Positions 1 to 5,154 of a stretch of DNA of 5,154 nt are shown piece by piece. Where the stretch lies: NCBI GenBank assembly GCA_964531285.1, contig CAZHDI010000157.1:1-5154 (forward strand), in the 5' to 3' direction. Position 1 is the stretch's first letter. Every line of letters begins with the position of its first letter. The notes under the pieces are model-generated. The model had not been told where the DNA came from. It saw only the letters and a program-made list of their open reading frames with translations, and did not search any database. The stretch is from CAZHDI01 sp964531285. GTDB lineage: Bacteria; Pseudomonadota; Alphaproteobacteria; JAJFIK01. A program made the translations under genes and the position numbers.

Positions 1-166
1 GGATCGGCATCCCCTTTTCCATCTCCTGGGTCTTGGCGTTGAACGCCTTACAGAATTCCATGATGTTCACGCCCCGCTGACCGAGCGCGGGCCCGATCGG
101 CGGTGACGGATTCGCGGCGCCTGCCGGCACCTGCAATTTGATGTAGCCTTGAATCTTCTTTGCCAT
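1..166 (-). CDS. rplK: 50S ribosomal protein L11, N-terminal part (cut by window edge)
   Basis: Ribosomal protein L11 belongs to the GTPase-associated centre of the large subunit; with 23S rRNA it forms the thiostrepton-binding site and takes part in factor-dependent GTP hydrolysis and RelA activation. Only the first 55 codons are present; the gene runs off the left edge. The protein starts MAKKIQGYIKLQVPAG and continues with the proline-rich NPSPPIGPALGQRGVNIMEF segment typical of the L11 N-terminal domain. The start is the ATG at 166-164, preceded by a strong Shine-Dalgarno GGAGGGG (minus strand, 177-171) four bases upstream. It lies 134 bases downstream of nusG in the same direction, the usual secE-nusG-rplK order. 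Family identity is clear; only completeness is unknown. Confidence 0.97.
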   Translation of the reverse strand, partial: MAKKIQGYIKLQVPAGAANPSPPIGPALGQRGVNIMEFCKAFNAKTQEMEKGMPI

Positions 167-300
167 GTCTCCCCTCCGGGCACCGGCCCTCACAAAGGCG
201 CGGCACGGAAACGGTTGAGGGTTAGCGGTTCAGCGGCCGGGCGGCCCCGATGGGGTTCCGGCCTCCCGCACAATCCCCGGATCAACCCCGGGTCTGGATC

Positions 301-831
301 TCAGACCTTGTCGACCTGGGTGTACTCCAACTCGACCGGGGTGGCCCGGCCGAAAATCGACACGGCCACCTTGAGCCGTGCCGAGTCTTCGTCGACTTCC
401 TCGACGACGCCGTTGAACGAGGCAAAGGGCCCATCGGTGACCCGCACCTGTTCGCCGATCTCGAACATGATCGAGGGCTTCGGCCGCTCGACCCCTTCTT
501 GAACCTGATTGACGATCCGATCGACCTCACCCTGGCTGACCGGAACGGGCCGCGCGCCCGATCCCAGAAAACCGGTCACCTTCGGCGTGTTCTTCACCAG
601 GTGATAAGCCTCGTCGGTCATATCCATCTTCACCAGCACATAGCCGGGGAAGAACTTGCGTTCCGCATTCACCTTCTGGCCGCGCCGGATCTCCACCACC
701 TCTTCGGTGGGCACCAGAACCTCCTCGAACAGCGCCTCAAGGCCCTGCTGGGCCGCCTGTTCGCGGATGGCGTCGGCCACCTTTTTCTCGAAATTCGAGT
801 AGGCGTGGACGATGTACCACTGCGCTGCCAT
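301..831 (-). CDS. nusG: Transcription termination/antitermination factor NusG
   Basis: NusG binds the RNA polymerase clamp through its N-terminal domain, suppresses pausing, and links polymerase to Rho or to ribosomal protein S10 through its C-terminal KOW domain. The 176-residue product is full length for the family. The N-terminal NGN domain starts WYIVHAYSNFEKKVADAI (residues 5-22) and holds the signature RKFFPGYVLVKMDM (58-71). The KOW domain spans about 123-176 with GEQVRVTDGPFASFNGVVEE (126-145) and ends in LEYTQVDKV. The start is the ATG at 831-829, where the NusG family normally begins; the upstream Shine-Dalgarno is weak (AGG just before the start, GAGAG further up), so translation may be partly helped by the secE mRNA 94 bases upstream. 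No frame disruption is seen. Confidence 0.98.
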   Translation of the reverse strand: MAAQWYIVHAYSNFEKKVADAIREQAAQQGLEALFEEVLVPTEEVVEIRRGQKVNAERKFFPGYVLVKMDMTDEAYHLVKNTPKVTGFLGSGARPVPVSQGEVDRIVNQVQEGVERPKPSIMFEIGEQVRVTDGPFASFNGVVEEVDEDSARLKVAVSIFGRATPVELEYTQVDKV

Positions 832-925
832 AACCTGCGTCGTCTCTCGGTCTGGGCCGCCCCAAGCACCGGGCGGTTGGGTCTTTGCGATCTGGGGACG
901 CCGCCATGTGCGCGTCCGGTCCCGA

Positions 926-1231
926 TCAGAACAAAAGGCCCATCAGGAAGTTGAAAATCTGATCGACCACGAAAAAGAAGATCGCGGCGATGATGACCAT
1001 GATGAACACCATGATCGTCGTGACCGTGGTCTCCTTACGGGTCGGCCAGGTCACCTTGGATGTCTCTTGGCGGACCTGACGGATGAACTCCGGAATGCTG
1101 GTCTTGCGCTTTTCGACCGGTTCGGATTCGACCGCGCGATCCGCGCCATTCGCCGTTGCCAAGGATTTGCCGCCGCCTTTGCCGCGACTGCCGCCTGCCT
1201 GCTTACCCGATGATTTGCCTTGCCGCGCCAT
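926..1231 (-). CDS. secE: Preprotein translocase subunit SecE
   Basis: SecE is the small essential inner-membrane subunit of the SecYEG protein-export channel and clamps the halves of SecY. The 101-residue product has the conserved amphipathic helix and hinge FIRQVRQETSKVTWPTRKET (residues 49-68), followed by one transmembrane segment at about 70-92 (rich in I, V, F, M). Before these lies a roughly 43-residue low-complexity tail: a basic Gly/Ser/Lys half, then a short acidic part (VESEPVEKRK, 34-43). I chose the ATG at 1231-1229. A Shine-Dalgarno GGGAGGG lies upstream at a rather long spacing of 12 bases. The frame stays open to 1405, but the extra residues do not resemble SecE. nusG follows 94 bases downstream on the same strand, as expected. 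The exact N-terminus is the least certain part. Confidence 0.95.
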   Translation of the reverse strand: MARQGKSSGKQAGGSRGKGGGKSLATANGADRAVESEPVEKRKTSIPEFIRQVRQETSKVTWPTRKETTVTTIMVFIMVIIAAIFFFVVDQIFNFLMGLLF

Positions 1232-1662
1232 GGATCCGTCATGCCCTCCCGGCGCATCGCCGTGTCCGAAGCCGTCCCGATGCAGGGCACCTGCCCACAC
1301 GCCTGCTGCGCGACCCATTGCCATTGGCAACAAAATCGGGGTCAACAAAGTCGCGAACCCGCGAATATCCCTGTTACACGGCCCGGCTTGGCGACAGCCG
1401 GCCACCGGCAGGTAAGGATAATGATCGAGGAATCACGATGGGCGCTCACCGACGCATCAACACCGGGAGCGGAGTTTTAGCGCCAACAGTGACGCAAAGC
1501 AAATGGTGATCGATAGGAGTCACCAAAAAAATCAACCGCCGCTCCGCCCATACTTAGGCAAAGCCGCCGGACCCGACAAGGATACCGGCGTTTTGCTTGA
1601 CACGAAAGCCGCAAAATCCCTAGAGATACGGGTCCGAGCGCCTGATTCCGTCCGGCGCCTGG
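1232..1662. other. Divergent intergenic spacer between secE and tRNA-Trp
   Basis: This 431-base stretch must hold the promoter(s) for secE-nusG on the minus strand and for tRNA-Trp on the plus strand. The tRNA promoter near its right end is listed separately. For secE the best candidate I see is a minus-strand TTGACC (1345-1340), but the matching -10 at 17-base spacing (GGCAAT) is poor, so I do not call it. Around 1420-1530 the DNA is more AT-rich than its surroundings and carries two short related dyads, TGATCGA-N4-TCAC (1422-1436) and TGATCGA-N6-TCAC (1507-1523). Open frames across it are short, overlap the tRNA or secE, and show no family resemblance. I see no coding gene here. Confidence 0.6.
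1597..1626 (+). promoter_or_regulatory. Probable housekeeping-sigma promoter of tRNA-Trp
   Basis: A perfect TTGACA -35 hexamer (1597-1602, in the context CTTGACA) is followed about 17-18 bases later by CCTAGAGA (1619-1626). This resembles the alphaproteobacterial -10 pattern CTANA better than the E. coli TATAAT. Transcription would start near 1633, about 30 bases before the mature tRNA 5' end at 1663, which suits RNase P processing. The assignment rests on motif and position only. Confidence 0.55.
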
Positions 1663-1738
<76 letters not shown>

Positions 1739-1761
1739 TTAGCGCCGAAAATCGCTCGCCA

Positions 1762-2958
1762 TCACGCCGCGTCGCGGACCGGCGCCTGGTTCTCGCCCGT
1801 CGGCCAGACCACCCGGAACACCGCACCGCGCCCCGGGTCTCCTTTCGCGGATATCTGCCAGCCATGGCGTTCGCAAATGGTCTGACAAATCGCCAGCCCG
1901 ACGCCCGTGCCCTCGATCAGGCCTGACCGATGCAGCCGGTAGAACGGTTCGAACAAGCGTTCGCCGTAGGCATTGTCGAAACCGATACCGTTATCGCGAA
2001 CTTCAAAACCCGCATCCGGCGCCTCCAGGGCCGCAATCCGGATGTCCAGTGAACGCTCGGACGATCGGTATTTCACGGTGTTGTCGATCAAATTGGCGAT
2101 GAGCTGGCGCACCAGTCCTTCATCGGCCTTAACCGCGCCCAAGGCCGGGTCGATCTCGATCCGCGCTCCAGCGGCGTCAATGGAAGTCGCCATGCTGTCG
2201 AGCACGTCTTGGACCACCGCCGCCAGGACCACGGGCTTGCGCTGCAACCCGATCATGCCCGAGCGCGCATGCGTCAACATGTCGGTGATCAACCCCTGGA
2301 GACGATGCGCCGCCGCCGTGGCCGACCCGATCAGGTCGGCCGCGTCATCCGGCAGATCGGCCGCGTGATCTTCTTGGAGATAGCCCAGCAAAGTTTCGAT
2401 ATGGCGTAAGGGCGCGCGCAGATCATGGGCCACGACGCGGCTGAACTCTTCGAGACGCCGGTAGCTCAGAAGCAGGGCCCGGCGGCGCTCCGCACCGGCG
2501 GTTTCCCGTTCGGCCCACTGCTCAAGAGCCAGGCGTTCAAAACCGGTTTTCCCGCTCCGCCCCAAGTCTTCCGTGAGCAGAAAGGCCCGGCTCCGGCACC
2601 CCTCGGTGCGCAAGGGTGTCACCATGAGCGTCAGGCGCTCCGGCCCGGTCGCCGCAAGCGCCGCGGCATCGGCTGGCCGTACAGCGACATGAACCGGAAC
2701 GCCGGACGCACCCGCCCGAACATCGCCCATCAATCGGGTTTGGTCCCCGGCGAACACCTCCCCTAGGGCCCGGCCGGTCAGGCTGACGGACACCGCGCCG
2801 GCCGCCGGCCCGCCGCCGAACCGCCGGACAGCGATCTGGTTGGCCGCCGCGATCAGACCGTCGCGGCCAATCACCAGCGCCGCGAACGGCTGATGGTCGA
2901 ATGCCGCCGCAACAAGCGCATCCGGGCTCGCAAAATCCGCTGGCGGCGTATCAGCCAA
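1762..2958 (-). CDS. Cytosolic PAS-domain sensor histidine kinase
   Basis: This two-component kinase would autophosphorylate on histidine and pass the phosphate to a response regulator not present in the window. The 398-residue product has a PAS-like sensor at about 14-130 (AALVIGRDGLIAAANQIAVR, 26-45), a charged helical linker (136-170), then a HisKA dimerisation domain with H box EFSRVVAHDLRAPLR, predicted phospho-acceptor His178. The HATPase_c domain (about 275-388) has the N box NLIDNTVKY (289-297), G1 DNGIGF (322-327), F box FEPFYRLH (336-343) and G2 GTGVGLAI (350-357), so all catalytic motifs are intact. I see no signal peptide or membrane helix, so it should be soluble. The H box resembles the phytochrome-like HDLRAPLR class. 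The likely start is TTG at 2958-2956, overlapping the end of the upstream MetOD1-like gene by 8 bases, which suggests translational coupling; a later start within the N-terminus cannot be excluded. Its ligand is unknown. Confidence 0.93.
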   Translation of the reverse strand: MADTPPADFASPDALVAAAFDHQPFAALVIGRDGLIAAANQIAVRRFGGGPAAGAVSVSLTGRALGEVFAGDQTRLMGDVRAGASGVPVHVAVRPADAAALAATGPERLTLMVTPLRTEGCRSRAFLLTEDLGRSGKTGFERLALEQWAERETAGAERRRALLLSYRRLEEFSRVVAHDLRAPLRHIETLLGYLQEDHAADLPDDAADLIGSATAAAHRLQGLITDMLTHARSGMIGLQRKPVVLAAVVQDVLDSMATSIDAAGARIEIDPALGAVKADEGLVRQLIANLIDNTVKYRSSERSLDIRIAALEAPDAGFEVRDNGIGFDNAYGERLFEPFYRLHRSGLIEGTGVGLAICQTICERHGWQISAKGDPGRGAVFRVVWPTGENQAPVRDAA

Positions 2959-3472
2959 AATACTCGCGCCCCTGCCCGCCTTCGTTCAAATACACAACAA
3001 CACGGCATCCGCGGTCGCCCCGGGCAATCGTTTCCTCCAGATCGATCCGGGCATAGCCCAGATTGTCAGCGGCGATCCGCCCAAAGACATTCGAGGTCAT
3101 CATGCATAAGGACGGACGGCCCTCCACATAGCGCCCGAACGGACAGGCCGTGTTCACCAGAACAATCCGGTCGGCATCGATACTCTCGATGGAAAAGCCG
3201 CCATCGATGCGCCGCTTGAGATCCACCAGCGCCTCGGCCACCTGCCGGGCATCCAGCCGTCCGCCCACCGCCGACCGATACTCTTCATCCATGACCAGAG
3301 CGATGCGGTTGGCCACGGTCGCGATAAAGCCTTCGGCCGTTTCCAACCCGACCGTCTCTTCCAGAACCCCCGACAACTCGCGCACCAGTTCGCACAGGAA
3401 CTGTTCACGGTCCCGGGTGATGGGCGCAGCGGCGAAACTGCCCCAGTCCAGCGCTCGGTCCGCTTGTGACAT
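2951..3472 (-). CDS. MetOD1-like (methanogen output domain 1) cysteine protein
   Basis: This 173-residue soluble protein matches my memory of the 'methanogen output domain 1' (MetOD1) family, a predicted signalling domain of unproven biochemical function. The N-terminal half (about 25-95) is helical and polar. The C-terminal half holds the family-like core NTACPFG (107-113), then SLCMMTSNVFGRIAADNLGY (121-140), then a segment ending GDRGCRVVVYL (152-162). The three cysteines C110, C123 and C156 could bind a metal or cluster or sense redox state; that is inference. I chose the ATG at 3472-3470, which has a Shine-Dalgarno GGAG six bases upstream. The frame extends 24 codons further to 3544, but that stretch lacks a comparable ribosome site. 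The stop overlaps the start of the downstream PAS kinase by 8 bases, so the two probably form one operon and act together, the cysteine protein perhaps as sensor or modulator. Confidence 0.75.
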   Translation of the reverse strand: MSQADRALDWGSFAAAPITRDREQFLCELVRELSGVLEETVGLETAEGFIATVANRIALVMDEEYRSAVGGRLDARQVAEALVDLKRRIDGGFSIESIDADRIVLVNTACPFGRYVEGRPSLCMMTSNVFGRIAADNLGYARIDLEETIARGDRGCRVVVYLNEGGQGREYFG

Positions 3473-3567
3473 GACACGCTCCCATACGGGTGAATCTGTC
3501 TCGTTATTGCCAGAACAGGCTTTCCGGGCGGTTAAATGAAACACGTCGGTCAGTTACGCCGGCGGGC

Positions 3568-3596
3568 GCGACAGGCGGTCACACCTTGGCTAGACT
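3568..3596 (+). promoter_or_regulatory. Possible promoter of the BNR–MoaD-like pair
   Basis: In the 166-base divergent gap, GCGACA (3568-3573) is separated by exactly 17 bases from TAGACT (3591-3596). The context GGCTAGAC agrees with the alphaproteobacterial GCTANA -10 type. Transcription would start near 3603, giving a leader of about 36 bases that includes the GGGAGG ribosome site. A second TTGACG at 3599-3604 lies too close to the ATG to act as a -35. I found no convincing promoter for the divergent MetOD1-like gene in the same gap. This is a motif match only. Confidence 0.35.
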
Positions 3597-3638
3597 GCTT
3601 GACGAGCAGCATCAAGCCTGAATAGCCGGGAGGATCCC

Positions 3639-4760
3639 ATGCCTAAAACCGTCATCATCGGCACCAAAAAGGGTGCCGTCCTGCTGACCCGCATGGCCGA
3701 CGGCACCCCGTGGGCGCGGTCGCTGGCTTTGAAAGGCTGGAGCGTGACCGCCTCGGCACAGGACAGCGCCGGACGCACCTATCTGGCCGCCAGTTCCGAC
3801 ATCTACGGCCCGGCCCTGTTCGTGAGCGACGATGGCCAGGACTGGCGCCAGTTGGAGAGCGCGCCGCGCTTTGCAGACGACCAGCCCGGCAACGCGCTGC
3901 ACCGGCGCATGACCAACCCGTTCGATGATGCCGCCCCGCCGCCGCGCCAGGTGGACCAGATCTGGACCTTGCATGCCCAGGCCGACCGGCTGCTGGCCGG
4001 TGTCTCCGAGGCCGGCCTGTTCGTCAGTGAGGATCGCGGCGCGAGCTGGGCGCCGGTCGAGGGCCTCAACGAGCATGACAGCCGCCCTTCCTGGGAACCG
4101 GGCGCGGGCGGCCTGTGCGCCCACACCATCCTGAGCGATGCGGCGAACCCGGACCGGATCTGGGTGGGCATTTCCGCGGCCGGCTTTTTCCGCAGCGATG
4201 ACGGCGGCAAGACCTTCGCCAAGAAGAATGACGGCATTGCCCCGTTCGCGGAAAATTCGGACATGGCCTGCGTCCATTGCGTGACCCATGATCCGGCCCG
4301 GGCGGATCTGATGTTCCGCCAGGACCATCGCGGCGTGTACCGCTCGAAGGATGGCGGCGATCATTGGGAGGCCATCGAAACCGGCCTGCCGGTGGGCGAA
4401 CTCAGCGACGGGCACCGGTGTTCCTTCGGCTTTCCCATCGGGCTCCACCGCGCCTCCGGCACGCTGTTCGTCGCGCCCCAGGACAGCGACGGCATGCGGG
4501 TTCCGGCGGGCGGCGGCTTGTCCGTCTACCGCAGCCGCGATGGCGGCACGCATTGGGAGGCGGCCAGTACCGGTCTGCCGGCGGAGTATCTGTCGGGCGT
4601 GCTGCGCGGTGCGATGGATGTGGACCAGGGCGATCCGGGCGGGATCTATTTCGGCACAACCGCGGGCAGCGTCTTTGCAAGCACCGATCTTGGCGACACC
4701 TGGCAGGAGATCGCCTCGGGCTTGCCGCGCGTTCTGTCCGTGCGGGTCTATGCCGGATGA
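3639..4760 (+). CDS. BNR/Asp-box repeat beta-propeller protein (sialidase-like fold)
   Basis: The 373-residue product carries six evenly spread Asp boxes of the S-x-D-x-G-x-x-W type: SDDGQDW (63-69), SEDRGASW (130-137), SDDGGKTF (186-193), SKDGGDHW (236-243), SRDGGTHW (299-306) and STDLGDTW (348-355). They predict a six- or seven-bladed propeller. Databases often label such proteins exo-alpha-sialidase or glycosyl hydrolase. However, I see no sialidase arginine (RIP) motif and no signal peptide; the N-terminus MPKTVIIGTKKG looks cytosolic, so enzyme activity is not supported. Other stretches I recall as family-typical are WEPGAGGLCAHTI (152-164), a CxxC in ACVHCVTHDP (210-219), QDHRGVYRSKDGG (228-240) and FGFPIGLH (263-270). 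The start ATG has GGGAGG five bases upstream. The stop overlaps the next gene's start as ATGA, indicating co-translation with a MoaD-like protein. The function is unknown. Confidence 0.9.
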   Translation: MPKTVIIGTKKGAVLLTRMADGTPWARSLALKGWSVTASAQDSAGRTYLAASSDIYGPALFVSDDGQDWRQLESAPRFADDQPGNALHRRMTNPFDDAAPPPRQVDQIWTLHAQADRLLAGVSEAGLFVSEDRGASWAPVEGLNEHDSRPSWEPGAGGLCAHTILSDAANPDRIWVGISAAGFFRSDDGGKTFAKKNDGIAPFAENSDMACVHCVTHDPARADLMFRQDHRGVYRSKDGGDHWEAIETGLPVGELSDGHRCSFGFPIGLHRASGTLFVAPQDSDGMRVPAGGGLSVYRSRDGGTHWEAASTGLPAEYLSGVLRGAMDVDQGDPGGIYFGTTAGSVFASTDLGDTWQEIASGLPRVLSVRVYAG

Positions 4761-5047
4761 GCGGGACCGCGCCGCGCGTTGACGTGCTGTTGCCGCCGGT
4801 GCTTGCCCCGGTGACCGGCGGCGAGCGCGTGCTCAACGCGTCGGGAGAAACACTGCTCACAGTGCTGAAGGATCTCGCGGACCGTCACCCGGCGCTGGCG
4901 CTGCATCTGTTCGACGAAGGCGGCGCCGTCCGGCGCAACATCATCTGCATCCACCGGGACACCGTCGTGCGGCCCCGGGCCATGGCGGACACACCGGTCA
5001 GCGACGGCGAGACGGTCGTGCTCTCGAATGCACTCGCGGGCGGGTGA
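4757..5047 (+). CDS. MoaD/ThiS-like beta-grasp protein with C-terminal Gly-Gly
   Basis: This 96-residue protein looks like a ubiquitin-fold sulfur carrier. It has an N-terminal beta strand (VDVLLPPVL, 8-16), a helix typical of the family (ETLLTVLKDLADRHPALALH, 31-50), an I-x-I-x-x strand (NIICIHRDTVV, 61-71), the D-G-E-T-V turn and strand (83-88), and ends NALAGG. In MoaD, ThiS and relatives the terminal Gly-Gly is adenylated by an E1-like enzyme and converted to a thiocarboxylate that donates sulfur. No E1-like or molybdopterin/thiamine gene is visible here, so the pathway is unknown and I do not call it moaD. The frame is open from 4364, but the upstream part lies inside the BNR gene. The ATG at 4757, overlapping the BNR stop by four bases, is the natural start. 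Its own Shine-Dalgarno is weak, consistent with translational coupling. Confidence 0.85.
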   Translation: MSGTAPRVDVLLPPVLAPVTGGERVLNASGETLLTVLKDLADRHPALALHLFDEGGAVRRNIICIHRDTVVRPRAMADTPVSDGETVVLSNALAGG

Positions 5048-5050
5048 CAC

Positions 5051-5080
5051 AAAAAAGCCCGGGCCGTGCGGGCCCGGGCT
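5051..5080 (-). terminator. Rho-independent terminator of tuf
   Basis: A perfect 10-bp inverted repeat, AGCCCGGGCC (5056-5065) and GGCCCGGGCT (5071-5080), encloses a 5-base loop GTGCG. Read on the minus strand, the GC-rich hairpin is followed by a run of six T (5056-5051, the first being the last paired base). This is a textbook intrinsic terminator 27 bases past the tuf stop codon. On the plus strand the hairpin is followed by CATCCG, not T residues, so it should work poorly, if at all, for the MoaD-like transcript that ends at 5047. Confidence 0.9.
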
Positions 5081-5106
5081 CATCCGTCCCCTGAGGGATC
5101 GACGGC

Positions 5107-5154
5107 TTACTCGATAATTTTCGCGACGACGCCGGCGCCGACGGTGCGGCCGCC
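5107..5154 (-). CDS. tuf: Elongation factor Tu, C-terminal end (cut by window edge)
   Basis: Only the last 15 codons and the TAA stop are inside the window. They translate to GGRTVGAGVVAKIIE, the near-invariant C-terminus of bacterial EF-Tu (domain 3), the GTPase that delivers aminoacyl-tRNA to the ribosome. The reading direction is the same as secE-nusG-rplK, so this is the tuf copy that normally lies just upstream of tRNA-Trp and secE. Here it is separated from secE by almost 3.9 kb. The intrinsic terminator just downstream isolates it from the following genes. Confidence 0.93.
   Translation of the reverse strand, partial: GGRTVGAGVVAKIIE

Noticed and set aside
250..954. A 234-codon plus-strand open frame antisense to nusG
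   Set aside because: It is fully explained as the shadow of nusG; there is no recognisable domain and no ribosome site.
1232..1405. Longer secE start giving a 159-residue product
   Set aside because: The extra 58 residues do not resemble SecE, and the ATG at 1231 has a Shine-Dalgarno upstream.
1438..1509. A 23-codon open frame with GAGG upstream and a Trp codon just before the stop, near tRNA-Trp
   Set aside because: A single Trp codon and no attenuator hairpin–T-tract follow it, so there is no real support for a leader peptide.
1504..1532. Hairpin TGGTGA/TCACCA followed by seven A as a terminator
   Set aside because: The run is A on the plus strand, and on the minus strand the T run precedes the hairpin. 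Neither orientation gives a hairpin followed by T, and the stem is only 6 bp.
3612..4553. A 313-codon minus-strand open frame antisense to the BNR gene
   Set aside because: Its Ala/Arg/Gly/Val-rich translation shows no family motif. It lies opposite a clear six-repeat protein with a good ribosome site, and long antisense frames are expected in GC-rich codon patterns.
4364..4756. Upstream extension of the MoaD-like frame inside the BNR gene
   Set aside because: The residues are Arg/Gly-rich out-of-frame translation of the Asp-box gene. The beta-grasp similarity begins only after the ATG at 4757.

Overview
The window is GC-rich bacterial DNA. It carries the translation/transcription cluster tuf – (tRNA-Trp) – secE – nusG – rplK, which is widespread in Proteobacteria. 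The EF-Tu, L11, NusG and SecE sequences, the GC-rich codon use and the CTTGAC-type promoter elements suggest an alphaproteobacterium, perhaps Rhodospirillales-like. That placement is inference; no species can be named from the sequence alone.

Layout. On the minus strand at the left are the start of rplK (L11, cut by the window edge), complete nusG and complete secE, all reading leftwards. A 431-base spacer follows. It ends in a tRNA-Trp(CCA) on the plus strand, so the tRNA diverges from secE. Next is a two-gene minus-strand unit: a methanogen-output-domain-1-like (MetOD1) cysteine protein whose end overlaps the start of a cytosolic PAS histidine kinase. Divergent from it is a plus-strand pair: a six-Asp-box BNR/beta-propeller protein overlapping by ATGA a small MoaD/ThiS-like beta-grasp protein that ends in Gly-Gly. 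A perfect 10-bp hairpin with a T tract on the minus strand then closes tuf, whose last 15 codons lie at the right edge.

How the genes fit together. secE, nusG, rplK and tuf are housekeeping genes for protein export, elongation control and translation. About 3.4 kb of unrelated material sits between tuf and secE: a sensory pair (MetOD1 + kinase) and a putative sulfur-carrier-like pair (BNR + MoaD-like). tRNA-Trp, usually co-oriented with secE, faces the other way. No transposase, integrase, tRNA-end duplication or CRISPR was seen, so the rearrangement has no visible mobile-element cause.

Most noteworthy are the two tightly coupled gene pairs of unknown role and the inverted tRNA within an otherwise conserved cluster. 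I see no clearly new multi-gene defence or mobile system.
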